The notes below the pieces were generated by a model that made no database searches, was not told the origin of the DNA, and saw only the letters and a program-made list of their open reading frames with translations. Positions 9,064-18,633 of a DNA stretch of 44,049 nt are shown piece after piece. Origin of the DNA: Acidimicrobiaceae bacterium (lineage in GTDB: Bacteria; Actinomycetota; Acidimicrobiia; Acidimicrobiales; Ilumatobacteraceae); the NCBI GenBank assembly GCA_003569125.1, contig BGOG01000018.1:1-44049 (forward strand), written 5' to 3'. Both the position numbers and the translations under genes were made by a program. The first letter of the stretch is position 1; the number at the start of each line of letters is the position of its first letter.

Positions 9064-9945
9064 TCAACCTTTCGAAACCATCGTGCCGATACCAGAATCT
9101 GTAAACAACTCAAGAAGCAGAACATGTGCGATTCGACCGTCCAAAATGTGACCGCGGTGAACGCCACGATCGATCGCCGCGATACAGCTTTCAATTTTCG
9201 GAATCATGCCGCCGTCTATCGACCCAGATGCAAGCATTGCTCTGAGTTGCGATGTTGTCGCCTGTCGAACTATCGACTCGGCATCGTCTTTGTTGGTTCT
9301 CAAACCTTCAATGTCGGTTAGATAAATCAATTTTTCTGCACCCAACGCTTCAGCCAACGCACCTGCGGCAGTATCTGCATTGATGTTGTACGCCTGCCCC
9401 GACGAGTGGCTACCGAGTGTGGCAACAATTGGCACTCGCGAATCGGCGAGCAGTTCTTTGACGATCGTCGCATCGACGCGTGTGATGTCGCCGACAAAAC
9501 CCAGAGCCTCATCTCGCGGTGCGACCACGAACATCTTGGCGTCGTGACCCGATACCCCAACCGCGGGTGCGCCGTGCAGATTGACTGCCGAAACAATTTG
9601 TGGATTCACGGTACCGAGCAACACCATGCTGACGATTTCAATAGTCTCGGCGTCGGTGACTCTGAGCCCGTTATGAAAACTCGGCGTCTTACCGAGTCGC
9701 TCCATCAGTGCAGAAATTTGTGGTCCACCGCCATGTACGACAACTGGTTTGATTCCAACTGCGTGCAACAACGCGATGTCGCGAGCGAAAGCGCCGAGTG
9801 CATCGTCATCAGTTGCGCCGGCGAGCGCATTGCCGCCGTATTTGACGACGATTGTTTTACCCGCGAACTGTTGAATATAGGGCAACGCCTCGATCAACAA
9901 CTTCGCAGTATTTAACGGATCAACAATCGCTGGATTACTACTCAT
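9064..9945 (-). CDS. argB: Acetylglutamate kinase
   Basis: Phosphorylates N-acetylglutamate; usually the arginine-inhibited step. The 293 residues fit the amino-acid kinase fold: VVKYGGNALAG (ATP-binding glycines and lysine), VVVHGGGPQISALM (acetylglutamate site), and NINADTAAGALAEALGAEKLIYLTD (nucleotide region). The N-terminal helix ahead of the kinase core is the one used in hexameric, arginine-sensitive enzymes, so feedback inhibition is likely but inferred. ATG overlaps the argC stop (ATGA), the place where argJ normally sits. Confidence 0.96.
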   Translation of the reverse strand: MSSNPAIVDPLNTAKLLIEALPYIQQFAGKTIVVKYGGNALAGATDDDALGAFARDIALLHAVGIKPVVVHGGGPQISALMERLGKTPSFHNGLRVTDAETIEIVSMVLLGTVNPQIVSAVNLHGAPAVGVSGHDAKMFVVAPRDEALGFVGDITRVDATIVKELLADSRVPIVATLGSHSSGQAYNINADTAAGALAEALGAEKLIYLTDIEGLRTNKDDAESIVRQATTSQLRAMLASGSIDGGMIPKIESCIAAIDRGVHRGHILDGRIAHVLLLELFTDSGIGTMVSKG

Positions 9946-10963
9946 GGAAACATTCCAACTTGGCTCAAACCGAAAGTCTCATCAAGACCGAGTGCAACAT
10001 TGGCTGCTTGCACTGCCCCGCCCGCAGCACCTTTTGTCAAGTTATCAATCGCACAGAGAACCATCACATATCCAGTTCGTTCGTCGTAACGCGCAGACAA
10101 GTGCGCGCAATTTGAACCAAGGGTGGCTTTTGTTGACGGCGATGACGGTCGCACAACAACAATGGCTCTTTTGCATACGCACGACTTAGCACAGCCAACA
10201 ACGATGCGGTGCTCGTCGTTTTGGTGTCGACTGGTCGGGCATAACAAGTTGCCAAGATTCCACGATTCATCGGTGCCAAATGCGGTGTAAACAAGATTTG
10301 TGCGCCAGTTAGTTGTTCGATCTCGGGTGTGTGTCGATGATCGAGCAACCCGTACGCGGTGAAATCTTCATCAACTGTGCAAAACAAATTGCTATTCTTT
10401 GCCGCACGGCCCGCACCTGACACGCCAGACGCGGCATCGACAATGACACCAGTTGTTGAAATCACATTCGCCTTGACGAGGGGCGCAAGCGCCAAACTTG
10501 CCGCCGTTACATAACATCCGGGAGTCGCAATCAACTTCGCTTGTTTAAGTTGTGCCCTAAACATTTCAGGCAAGCCGTAAACCGCCTGTTCGAGAGCCGC
10601 TGCTTGAGTGTGTTCGAACCCATACCACTGCGGATATAGCGATGCGTCCTTGAGTCGAAAGGCGGCGCTGCAATCGACAACCAGACGAACTTTGCCGAGT
10701 AGTTCTGGCACGATTTCTAAACTTGCTTCGTGGGGTAACGCCAGAAAAACAACATCACACTTAAGAGTTGACTCGAGAGAATATTCATCAAAAATCAAGT
10801 TCGGGTAAGCCGACGTCAAACTCGGATACAGCGAACTCGCCAGCGAACCTGCCTGAGAATCACCGGTCGCATAGACGACATTGAATTCGGGGTGTGATGC
10901 ACAAATACGCAACAACTCGGCGCCGACGTAACCCGAAGCTCCCAAAATACCCACAGAAATCAT
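9942..10963 (-). CDS. argC: N-acetyl-gamma-glutamyl-phosphate reductase, one frameshift
   Basis: NADPH-dependent reductase making N-acetylglutamate semialdehyde. GILGASGYVGAEL is the Rossmann motif at the N-terminus, ATPGCYVTAA holds the catalytic cysteine, and the C-terminus KGAAGGAVQAANVALGLDE is typical. One base is missing near 10145; restoring a C gives CDRPSSPSTKATLGSNCAHL and joins the halves into about 340 residues. First gene of the arginine operon, with its own promoter and operator close upstream. The leader is very short and there is no Shine-Dalgarno. Confidence 0.93.
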
Positions 10964-10972
10964 AGTTGTATG

Positions 10973-11001
10973 ATTATACGCTTATCTGCATAACTATGCA
11001 A
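10973..11001 (-). promoter_or_regulatory. argC promoter with overlapping ARG-box-like operator
   Basis: On the minus strand TTGCAT (10996-11001) is followed after exactly 17 nt by a perfect TATAAT (10973-10978), 9 nt before the argC ATG. The inverted repeat TGCATA-GT-TATGCA (10987-11000) covers most of the -35 element and enters the spacer, where a bound repressor would block RNA polymerase. TGCATA/TATGCA half sites resemble ARG boxes of actinobacteria. The predicted transcript starts only a few bases before the ATG, hence leaderless or nearly so. The operator also overlaps the 3' end of tag. Confidence 0.7.
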
Positions 11002-11662
11002 CAACTGTTTTGCGGATATTCTTCAAGGCGATCATTTGCTGTTTGCTGCAAATTTCTCGCACGAAACAACCCTCAAAATGGTCATTAACGAGTCCCAACG
11101 ATTGCATCGCCGCGTACATCGTGGTTGGGCCGACGAACTTGAAGCCCCGCTTACGCAGTGCTTGGGATAACGCCTCAGATTCTTGAGTCGACGACTTGAT
11201 CTCCGAGGTCCGCCTTGGCGGTTTACTAGTGCGAGCCGTCGCCGCTTCGGGACGAAAAGACCAAATGAATGTCGCCAGCGAGCCGAACTGTTGTTGTACA
11301 TCGAGTGCGCATTTCGCATTTTGTATTGCCGCCTCAATTTTTCCCCGATGGCGCACTATTGATTCGTCTTTAAGCAATCGTGATACATCACGTTTGGTGA
11401 ACTTAGCAACGATCTTTGGATCAAATCCGCGAAACGCTTTGCGAAACGATTCACGCTTTCGCAAGATTGTCAGCCAACTCAGACCCGATTGAAAACCCTC
11501 TAAGCAGATTTTTTCGTACAACGCAATATCTTCGACGACCGGCCTTCCCCACTGCCGATCGTGGTATTCGACATACAGTTTGTCGTCACCACACCAAAAG
11601 CAGCGAAGTTTTGAATCTGCACCTGTCATCAGGGCTTGATTGTGCTTCATGGTTTGAACCAC
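10994..11662 (-). CDS. tag: DNA-3-methyladenine glycosylase I
   Basis: Base-excision repair enzyme that removes 3-methyladenine from alkylated DNA. CFWCGDDKLYVEYHDRQWG is the family N-terminus with the zinc-binding Cys and His; LEGFQSGLSWLTILRKRESF is the helix-hairpin-helix region; FKFVGPTTMYAAMQSLGLVN and DHFEGCF supply the C-terminal segment and the other zinc ligands. Length of up to 222 residues is slightly long; a start at ATG 11629 (MTGADSKLRCFWC) would be closer to normal. It lies between pheT and argC, and its last codons contain the argC operator. The frame is intact. Confidence 0.94.
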   Translation of the reverse strand: MVQTMKHNQALMTGADSKLRCFWCGDDKLYVEYHDRQWGRPVVEDIALYEKICLEGFQSGLSWLTILRKRESFRKAFRGFDPKIVAKFTKRDVSRLLKDESIVRHRGKIEAAIQNAKCALDVQQQFGSLATFIWSFRPEAATARTSKPPRRTSEIKSSTQESEALSQALRKRGFKFVGPTTMYAAMQSLGLVNDHFEGCFVREICSKQQMIALKNIRKTVVA

Positions 11663-11671
11663 TAACTTATT

Positions 11672-14057
11672 TTAAATCGTGCGAAACTGGGCACCGAGTT
11701 TTGTCGCCGCATCGATACAACGTTGCCGAGCAGCCGATACCTCGGCATCGGTCAGCGTGCGATCTTTTGCCTGCAACTGAAATCTAAAAGTCAGGCTTCG
11801 TAACGCAGACGCATCTTGAACCGAATCGGGCGAACGATAGACATCGAACAAAACAAGATCTACCAATTCTGATCCTGCCGCTTGACGCAATACTTTCGTC
11901 AATGAACTTGCTGGTTCACTAACTTTTAATGAAAATGCAAGGTCGAAATCACTGCGCGGAAATCGGCTAACAGATTTCGCGGTTGAAACCTTCGGTATCT
12001 CTGTCAACAGAACACTCAGGTTGAGTTCTAAACATGCGACAGAAACATTGATGCCATGCTTGGCTAGAACAACTGGGTCAATTTCGCCAACGCTGCCGAG
12101 CAGTTGTTTGCCACGCCGAAGCGAAGCGCTCCGCGTCGGGTGGTATCCCGATTCGACACTCTTTTGGTCTAATTGCGCACCAAAGCCCATTGTCGTCGAC
12201 AACTGACTCCACCAATTCATCGCCAATTCGCTGGTTGCACCAGCGGCAACGATACACAGCGACTCAAATTCGTCGGGTAATTCGCCGGCGACGACCTCTG
12301 TTCGGGCTGGATAAACATGACCGATCTCGAACAATGCAATATCCGCATTGCGATGTGAAAGGTTGTAGTTGATCGCTTTGAGCAAACCGGGTCGCAACGA
12401 AGTTCGCAGAACACTCTCTTCAAAAACCAACGGATTGGCAAGCCGAATTGCAAGGTCTTCACTCAAACCCGTTTTTGACAAATCGCCCGGCGCCAAGAAC
12501 GGATTCGGCATGGCTTCGCTGACACCCAAACCGACTACGACTTCACGCAGTTCGCGGCGGCGTTGTTGCATCGGCGACAACCTTCCGTGCATCGTCGACT
12601 TTGGCACGACTTTGCCCAGATTTTGATAGCCAAAATGACGGGCTACCTCTTCGACCAGATCAATTTCGGTTTCACAATCTGGGCGCCAAGATGGCACGGC
12701 GATTTTTAACGTGACAACTTTGCCCGTGCTCGTCGCCTTAGTAACAAAACCGATTTTCACCAGCAATGAATTAATCGCCTTCGCCGAAAGTTTGTGCCGA
12801 GAATGCGGTTGACTTGCGAAACTCGCAACGGCACGACTTTTGTTTCGGCGGTAATGATTTTTCTTTAACATCAGTGCCTTTGGCATGCACAACTAGTTTC
12901 GGACAAGACTCGCGCAACAATGCAGCAAATCTGCCTACCGCAAAGTCGATCCCATACGGATCAACGCCTCGTTCGAAACGCAATGATGCCTCTGAACGCA
13001 AGCCAAGTCGAGTAGCCGTGCGTGCCACACCAGACGCCTCAAAGAACGCAGTTTCAAGTGCAACTACACGGGTCGTTGCGCTGATCTCGGTGCTTGCTCC
13101 TCCCATGACGCCGGCTAATCCGATTGGCATATCCTTGCCATCGCAGATCAACAAATCAGAAGATTCAAGTTCTCGCGTCTGGCCATCAAGAGTTACGAGT
13201 GTTTCTTTGTCGCGCGCGCAACGAATCTTGAAGGCGTTGGCGATTTTGTCAGCGTCAAAAGCGTGAGTCGGTTGGTTGAGTTCTAACATCACAAGATTCG
13301 ATGCATCGACGACATTGTTGATCGGTCGCATTCCGCTGTTGGTGAGTCGGCGCGCAATCCATGCGGGAGAATTAGTTACGACAACCCCTGACATCACAGT
13401 CGCGTTATAACGCGGGCATCTCTGCTTGTCGGCTATCGAAACTCGTAGCGAGCGTGCAGCACCCTTTTTGGCTTTGTCGCCTGCTGGCGGTGAAACTTTG
13501 ACGCCGAGATTTGCACCCAGATCACGAGCAACGCCGAGGTAGCCATTGCAGTCCGGACGGTTTCGGGTTACATCCAAGTCGAACACCGTGTCGGCGAAGA
13601 CGCCAAGCGCAGCGAACACATCTGCACCCAATTTCAAATTGCTCGGTAAAATTAAAATGCCGTCGGCATCAGAACTCAAACCAATTTCGGTACCAGAGCA
13701 GAGCATGCCGTGGCTCTCGATGCCCAAAATTCCACGTGGAGTAATCACTCGACCGTCTGGCATCGTGGTGCCCAGTGTCGCCAACGGAATCAGATCGCCG
13801 GCCTTCATGTTGAATGCACCACACCAAACGTGCAACTCAACGCCATCACCTGCGTCGACATAAACACGGTGCACTTTTGCCGCATCTGCATGACGCTCGG
13901 TACGCAACACGCGCGCCACAACGACACCTTTGACAGGTGCGCCGACACTGGTAACCGACTCGACAGCCAAACCTAAACTTGTCATGGCTGCGGCAAGTTT
14001 GTCAACGTCAGTGCCAAAATTACCAAACTCATTTAGCCACGAATTCAAAATTTTCAT
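11672..14057 (-). CDS. pheT: Phenylalanyl-tRNA synthetase beta subunit, two frameshifts
   Basis: Large subunit of the alpha2-beta2 synthetase for tRNA-Phe. Domain order visible: N-terminal MKILNSWLNEFG, the tRNA-binding EMAP-like domain (VVVARVLRTERHADAAKVHRV), B3/4 editing domain (DVTRNRPDCNGYLGVARDL, PINNVVDASNLVMLELNQP), B5 domain, core catalytic-like domain (PNPFLAPGDL), and the C-terminal anticodon-binding ferredoxin-like domain (SRFPRSDFDLAFSL). Two bases are missing, near 12838-12841 and 12787-12793. Repair rebuilds the B5 sequence VPLRVSQVNRILGTNLSAK. The total is about 795 residues, normal. pheS ends at the base next to the pheT start. Confidence 0.93.
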
Positions 14058-15085
14058 TTAGAACTGCCTCAAGAAACGCAGATCATTGGTATACATCTCG
14101 CGAATGTCTTCGACATTATGGCGCTCTTTTGCCATTCGATCGATGCCGAATCCGAATGCGAATCCGCTGAACTCTTCAGGGTCGATACCGCCACTGATCA
14201 AAACATTCGGGTGAACCATTCCGCAACCACCTAGTTCGATCCATTCGCCGTCGGCTCGCCGAATATCAAACTCGGCACTCGGCTCAGTGAACGGAAAAAA
14301 CGATGGACGCAATCGACTCGTGAAGTCGCTGCCGAAAAATGCCTTGGTGAATGCCTCGATCGTGCCTGCCAAATGGGCAAACGTAATACCGCGATCTATC
14401 ACTAACCCTTCGATCTGATGAAACACCGGCATATGGGTTGCATCAGGTGTGTCACGGCGAAATACTCGACCTGGCATGATCGCATAGATCGGCGGTGGCC
14501 AAGTTTGCATCACGCGAATTTGTACGGGCGAAGTGTGCGTGCGCAACAAAACCGAATTTGGTTCGCCGTATTCGAGAAACATCGTGTCGAACTCTGAGCG
14601 AGCCGGGTGCGACTTCGGCATATTCAGCGCCTCAAAATTGTAGAAATCTGTTTCAACCTCAGGACCTTCGGCGATTTGAAAGCCGAGACCAATAAACACA
14701 TCTTCGAGACGCTGGGTTGCCTGCGTGACGATGTGCGTATGACCGCGTTTGCGGCGTGTGACGAATTCACTGAGGTCTAGTGCTTCACGAGCAACTCGGG
14801 CAGAGATCTCCAACGATTCAAGTTCGGCAGTTCTGGTCTGCAATGCCGCGTTTACAGCAAGCGACGCAGTATTCAACAACTGCCCCATCGTGCGTTTGTC
14901 GTCGACCGATGTCAGTTTGCCAAGATCACTTTTGAGCGCACTGAGCGGACTTTCTTTTTGTTCAGATCAGCCGTCAGGGCTCTCATCGCTGTCAAATCTT
15001 TTGTGGCGGCGATTGCCGCGAGGGCATCGGTTTGTGCCAACTCGACGCTTTGCGTCATCGCCGTGACAACAGATTGATCAGACAT
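14058..15085 (-). CDS. pheS: Phenylalanyl-tRNA synthetase alpha subunit, one frameshift
   Basis: Catalytic subunit of PheRS. The conserved core has VETDFYNFEALNMPKSHPAR, LLRTHTSPVQIRVMQ (motif 2 region), GRVFRRDTPDATHMPVFHQIE, GCGMVHPNVL, and FGFGIDRMA (motif 3). The true start is ATG 15085, giving MSDQSVVTAMTQSVELAQ, the coiled-coil tRNA arm; one base is lost in the run at 14951-14959, after which SPLSALKSDLGKLTSVDDKR leads into the long frame. Repaired length is about 343 residues. pheS follows the ribosomal genes infC-rpmI-rplT and the TrmH gene, a common bacterial order. Confidence 0.94.
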
Positions 15086-15125
15086 CGCTATCTAACTTTA
15101 GTCTCAGAGATGCAGTTGACTGCGT

Positions 15126-15852
15126 TTAATTATCGCGCTGATTATCGTGCTGACGTTTAACTTCGAAGCACAAAAGTGTTGCGGCCATTGCGACGTTCAG
15201 GCTTTCACCACGACCTGCATGTGGAATCGTCAACCAACCGTCAACTTTCGTGCTTGGTGATAATCCATGGGCTTCGTTGCCGAGCACGATGGCAACTTTG
15301 CCCGATAAGTCGGTCGTCGTGAAATTGCTCGAGTTTTGCATTTCGTGACTAGATGATCCCCAGAGCGCAAACCAAGTTCGGTTATTTGCTCGATCGTGGC
15401 ACCTTCGTATACGGGAATATTGAACAGTGCACCAGCCGAAGCACGAACGACTTTTGGGCTAAACGCATCAACCGTGCCGCTTGTCAGCACGACGGCCGAC
15501 GCCCCGGCTGCTTCTGCTGATCTTAAAATGGTGCCGAGGTTTCCGGGATCTGAGATTTTGTCGACTACGACAATCCATTCTGACTTTTTTGCCGAACCAA
15601 GGTCAGAAAGATTTACGTCACGCTTCAATGCAATCGCCATCACTGGTTGCGGCGAGTTGGTCGATGCAACACGCTCGATAACTCCATCGGCTAAGTCGTT
15701 GACTGCGCTACCCGCACCCGAACATGGGCTCGCACCCGGGGCGACAAATTGCGATTCAATCTGCCATCCGGCGCGAATCGCTTCGTCGATAAGAGTTGCG
15801 CCCTCAATTACGAACGCCTTCTCTTGGGCCCCGCTCGGACTTATCGTTGCAT
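15126..15852 (-). CDS. TrmH/SpoU-family RNA 2'-O-methyltransferase, two frameshifts
   Basis: SAM-dependent SPOUT-fold methyltransferase, probably acting on 23S rRNA; in Mycobacterium the gene at this place, between rplT and pheS, is called tsnR. Motif 1 is DPGNLGTILRSAEAAGA; motifs 2 and 3 are AIVLGNEAHGLS and IPHAGRGESLNVAMAATLL with the SAM knot. Base losses are inferred near 15367-15373 (restoring ELGFALWGSSSHEMQNSS) and near 15843 (ATG CAA CGA TAAG should read TTAAG, giving MQRLSPSGAQEKAFVIEG). Repaired length is about 242 residues. The exact target nucleotide cannot be told from sequence. Confidence 0.85.
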
Positions 15853-15904
15853 AGTCTTCTTAGACGCTGAACACGATTGCTCGTGAACGCCAATTGCGTG
15901 AGAC

Positions 15905-16261
15905 TCAGACGAGTGCGCCCTTAGCGGTTTCAACTAGTTGAGCGAATGCTTTTTCGTCGTGCACGGCGAGGTCAGCCAAAATCTTTCGATCTACAACGAT
16001 GCCCGCCTTTGACAATCCGCGATGAAACGGCTGTAGCTCATGTCGTGAAGACGACATCCGGCATTGATTCGTTGGATCCACAAACTGCGGAAACTCGCCT
16101 TCTTCGCACGGCGGTCACGAAACGCATATTGACCTGAGTGAAGAACTTGCTCGTTAGCCGAGCGAAAATGTGCGACTGCGATCGCCGTAGTAGCCCTTTG
16201 CTTTTTCAAGAATCGCTTTGTGTTTCTTGCGGGCGTGAACTGCGCGTTTTACTCGTGCCAT
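15905..16261 (-). CDS. rplT: 50S ribosomal protein L20, two frameshifts
   Basis: Early-assembly large-subunit protein; in several bacteria it also represses its own operon. [20 protein letters not shown] and GYYGDRSR are the family N-terminus. An extra base in the run at 16165-16168 and a missing base near 16017 break the frame; with both repaired the middle reads [20 protein letters not shown] and the end [20 protein letters not shown], closing at TGA 15907-15905 with about 118 residues, as expected. The gene lies 62 bp after rpmI. Confidence 0.93.
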
Positions 16262-16323
16262 TTTGAAATCCTTTCGATTGAAATTTTGTTAGCGGTTTTG
16301 TGAATTAGTTTTACGAACTGGTT

Positions 16324-16520
16324 TTATCGTTCTGCGAGCAGGCGCTTGATGCGCTTGACATCACCGGTGTGAACGTCGACGGTGCCATCCAGGCGACGAG
16401 TGCGCTCACTCGACTTGTGTTCAAACAAGTGCTGACGCATCGACTGTTGACGACGAAGTTGCCCGTACCAGTCTTCTTAAATCGCTTCTTTGCTGTCTTG
16501 GATGTTTTCATCTTCGGCAT
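16324..16520 (-). CDS. rpmI: 50S ribosomal protein L35, one frameshift
   Basis: Small basic large-subunit protein. MPKMKTSKTAKKRFKKTGTG is the diagnostic N-terminus. One base is missing near 16458; repaired, it continues GKLRRQQSMRQHLFEHKSSE, then RTRRLDGTVDVHTGDVKRIK, and stops at 16324 with about 65 residues, the normal size. A Shine-Dalgarno-like CGGAGA lies 7 nt before ATG 16520. The start overlaps the last 44 bp of infC. Confidence 0.93.
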
Positions 16521-17171
16521 TTTGATTCTCCGTTTCGGTTGTCGTGTTTAAACTTGTATTTGAAATAGTTGGTGGTTTTGAACTTTGCGGCTTTGCTTCT
16601 GCTTGTTTTGCAGAAACGGGACGCTTTGCTGCTTTTTTGTCTGGTGAAAGAACCATCGTCATATTTCGACCTTCAAGGCGAGCCGAGGTGTCAACTTTGG
16701 CGATCTGACCGAGTTGCTCGATCACCGCATCCAAAATTTTCGTACCTAACTCGGGGTGAGCCATTTCGCGACCTCGAAATTGCAGGGTGACTTTAACCTT
16801 GTGGCCTTCGTCGAGAAACTCGAGCATATGGCGCACTTTGGTGTCAAAGTCTCCTTTGGCAATCTTCGGCTTGAACTTGACTTCCTTCATCGTTATCTGC
16901 ACCGTCTTCTTACGGGACTCTTTGAGTCTCTGCGCTTCTTCGTAACGAAACTTTCCGTAGTCCATAATGCGACATACGGGTGGTTCGGCTAACGGAGCAA
17001 CTTCAACGAGGTCTAAATCAACCTTGCGTGATCGCTCAAGTGCATCTTCGATACTGACGACTCCGACTTGTGATCCATCTGCATCGACGAGACGAACCTG
17101 TTTGGCTCGAATTCGGTCGTTGTAGCGTGGCTCATTTGTTGGCGGTGCTATGACTGTTCACTGCTTGACAA
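16477..17171 (-). CDS. infC: Translation initiation factor IF-3, start uncertain
   Basis: IF-3 binds the 30S subunit and checks start-codon pairing. The N-domain begins APPTNEPRYNDRIRAKQVRL and contains VDLDLVEVAPLAEPPVCRIM; the linker is DYGKFRYEEAQR; the C-domain has MKEVKFKPKIAKGDFDTKV and GREMAHPELG. A Lys/Thr/Asn-rich tail of about 50 residues follows, an actinobacterial feature. No ATG, GTG or TTG opens this frame: a TGA lies three codons before an ATA. TTG 17171 is 9 nt after a perfect AGGAGG (17181-17186) and would give MSSSEQSIAPPTNEP if one A is missing near 17163. I favour this over a true ATA start, though infC is known for rare start codons. Confidence 0.9.
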
Positions 17172-17180
17172 GCGGCTGTG

Positions 17181-17186
17181 CCTCCT
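17181..17186 (-). promoter_or_regulatory. Ribosome binding site of infC (AGGAGG)
   Basis: A perfect AGGAGG on the minus strand, 9 nt before TTG 17171 and 29 nt before the ATA that would otherwise open the intact frame. The spacing is the main argument for a TTG start with one lost base in between. Confidence 0.6.
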
Positions 17187-17201
17187 CTTCGTATTGGATA
17201 G

Positions 17202-17280
17202 AACTCGAAGTTCAAAATCGAGTTTGCCGACGCGCGAGAGTCGAGGCCAGCGGTGGCGTTGCCACTCGCATCAGCTCGAC
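17202..17280 (-). promoter_or_regulatory. Structured leader of infC-rpmI-rplT
   Basis: Two inverted repeats precede the infC ribosome site. The proximal one has arms AACTCGA (17202-17208) and TCGAGTT (17218-17224) around 9 nt. The distal one has outer arms GTCGAG/CTCGAC (17240-17245, 17275-17280) enclosing the perfect hairpin GTGGC-GTT-GCCAC (17253-17265). Operons of this type are often controlled through leader RNA bound by L20, so these may be the control element or an attenuator. No U-run follows directly, which argues against a simple terminator. The function is inference. Confidence 0.45.
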
Positions 17281-17339
17281 CCAGACGCACTCATCGGCAA
17301 GTTCAAATTTCGAACATCGCAAATCTTGGTGGCTAGGTG

Positions 17340-17353
17340 GGAAACTAGTTTCC
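17340..17353. repeat. Palindrome in the infC/DUF1844 divergent region
   Basis: GGAAACTAGTTTCC is a perfect 14-bp palindrome, extended outward by GTGG...CAC with one unpaired G. It lies between the infC leader and the probable promoter of the divergent DUF1844 gene. It may be an operator for either direction; no binding protein is known for it. Confidence 0.4.
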
Positions 17354-17377
17354 ACTTTGCTGTTTGATAAAGGCAAT

Positions 17378-17406
17378 TTGCACTGCCGTTATCGCTGCCA
17401 TAATGG
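17378..17406 (+). promoter_or_regulatory. Probable promoter of the DUF1844 gene
   Basis: CATAAT (17399-17404, five of six matches to the -10 consensus) ends 10 nt before ATG 17415. TTGCAC (17378-17383) lies 15 nt upstream of it, a short spacing. The earlier in-frame ATG 17403 falls inside the -10, which supports 17415 as the start and a nearly leaderless message. Confidence 0.35.
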
Positions 17407-17414
17407 TAGCGCAT

Positions 17415-17711
17415 ATGGATCAGAACCCCACCCCAGAACAGGCGCAGGCTTTGGCTGATGCTCGCGCTCGCCTGGCAGAAACACCCGCCAATGTGGTCGT
17501 GGCCAATCATGTCGTTGGGCTCTACGAACTTGCGGCGATTCACTTGGGCGCTAATCCTCCACGGCTGGATGATGCCAGACTCGCGATAGACGCTTTGGCT
17601 GCAATCGTTGACACTCTCGGCGCTCGACTTGGCGACGATCATGCAACATTCAAAGACGCGTTAGCCAATATTCGCTTGGTCTTCGTAAAATTAACCAGCG
17701 AAGCTAGCTAG
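17415..17711 (+). CDS. DUF1844-like small protein
   Basis: A protein of 98 residues, predicted to be all-helical and soluble, that resembles the DUF1844 proteins often found beside infC in actinobacteria. It opens MDQNPTPEQAQALADARARL and has a core LYELAAIHLGANPPRLDDAR, then LAIDALAAIVDTLGARLGDD, the helical region of that family. There is no signal peptide or membrane segment. The function is unknown; position suggests a link to translation. It is one of only two genes on the plus strand here, divergent from infC and convergent with fmt, whose stop codon it overlaps by two bases (CTAG). Frame intact. Confidence 0.7.
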   Translation: MDQNPTPEQAQALADARARLAETPANVVVANHVVGLYELAAIHLGANPPRLDDARLAIDALAAIVDTLGARLGDDHATFKDALANIRLVFVKLTSEAS

Positions 17712-18633
17712 TCAAATAACGCGCCGGTTTCGATTCTCGCGCCGTTGAGCCAGCCATCAACTTTCATAACTGACTTCCCTCGGGTTGAACTTCGATCAAC
17801 GAAATACTTCCTGTGCCTGTCGCGACTTCGCACTCGTGGCGAGAAATTATCTTGATCGCCCCGTGCACTGTGCTCGTTGCCGAATCTGCGCCAAGTTTTG
17901 CTTTGACAATTTTGAGTCTTTTGCCCCCGATAAACGTAAACGCCCCACCAATGCGGATCAAACGATCTATTTGAGTTGCAGTATTGCTCCAATTTATTTG
18001 CAACTCACTGGCAGCGATTTTTTTTGCATATACCGCATCACCACTCTGAGCAACCCCGTCTCCTAAACCATTTTTGACCGCATCGACCAACAGCGGTAGC
18101 GACGCGTCAAGCAATTTTTGACGCAATGAGTCGAGCGTATCGGTAGACAAAATCGGCATCTCGACACGACTAAAAACCTCGCCTTGGTCGAGACTTTCTA
18201 CGACTCGCATAATGCACACGCCCGTAGTCTTGTCGCCCGCGAGAATCGCTCGCTCGACCGGGGCGGCACCACGCCATCTCGGCAACAACGAAAAGTGAAC
18301 ATTGATCATCGGCACGACACTCAGCACATCCATTGAAATCAATTCGCCATAAGCCACGACAACCCCGAGCAAATCGTTGGACGAACCGACGAGTGCAACT
18401 GCGTCGCTCAACGACTCAGAAACTTTCAGCCCCAATTCTTGGGCTGCGACTTTGACCGGGCAGGCGCTGGTTTGATTTCCGCGACCGCGGCGCACATCGG
18501 GTCGGGTGATTACCAGTTCAACTTTGCAACCTGCTTTTACCAGTGCCCGAAGCGGAGCGACGGCGATTTCTGGCGTGCCAAAATAGATGATTCGTGATGC
18601 GCCGCTATTGGGCAAATCAGCGAGTCGAGTCAC
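17708..18633 (-). CDS. fmt: Methionyl-tRNA formyltransferase, one frameshift near the end
   Basis: Formylates initiator Met-tRNA with 10-formyl-THF. RIIYFGTPEIAVAPLRAL is the N-terminal Rossmann part; INVHFSLLPRWRGAAPVERA carries the catalytic Asn-His region and the SLLPxxRG motif; SLDQGEVFSRVEMPI is typical. One A is missing near 17774: as read the protein stops at EVQPEGSQL, while the repaired frame continues GKSVMKVDGWLNGARIETGA and ends at TAG 17708, completing the C-terminal OB domain (about 308 residues). ATG overlaps the def stop (ATGA), so formylation and deformylation enzymes are made together. Confidence 0.93.

Noticed and set aside
17253-17265. Rho-independent terminator in the infC leader
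   Set aside because: The hairpin is strong but no run of T follows it on the coding strand, so a regulatory leader fold is more likely than a terminator.
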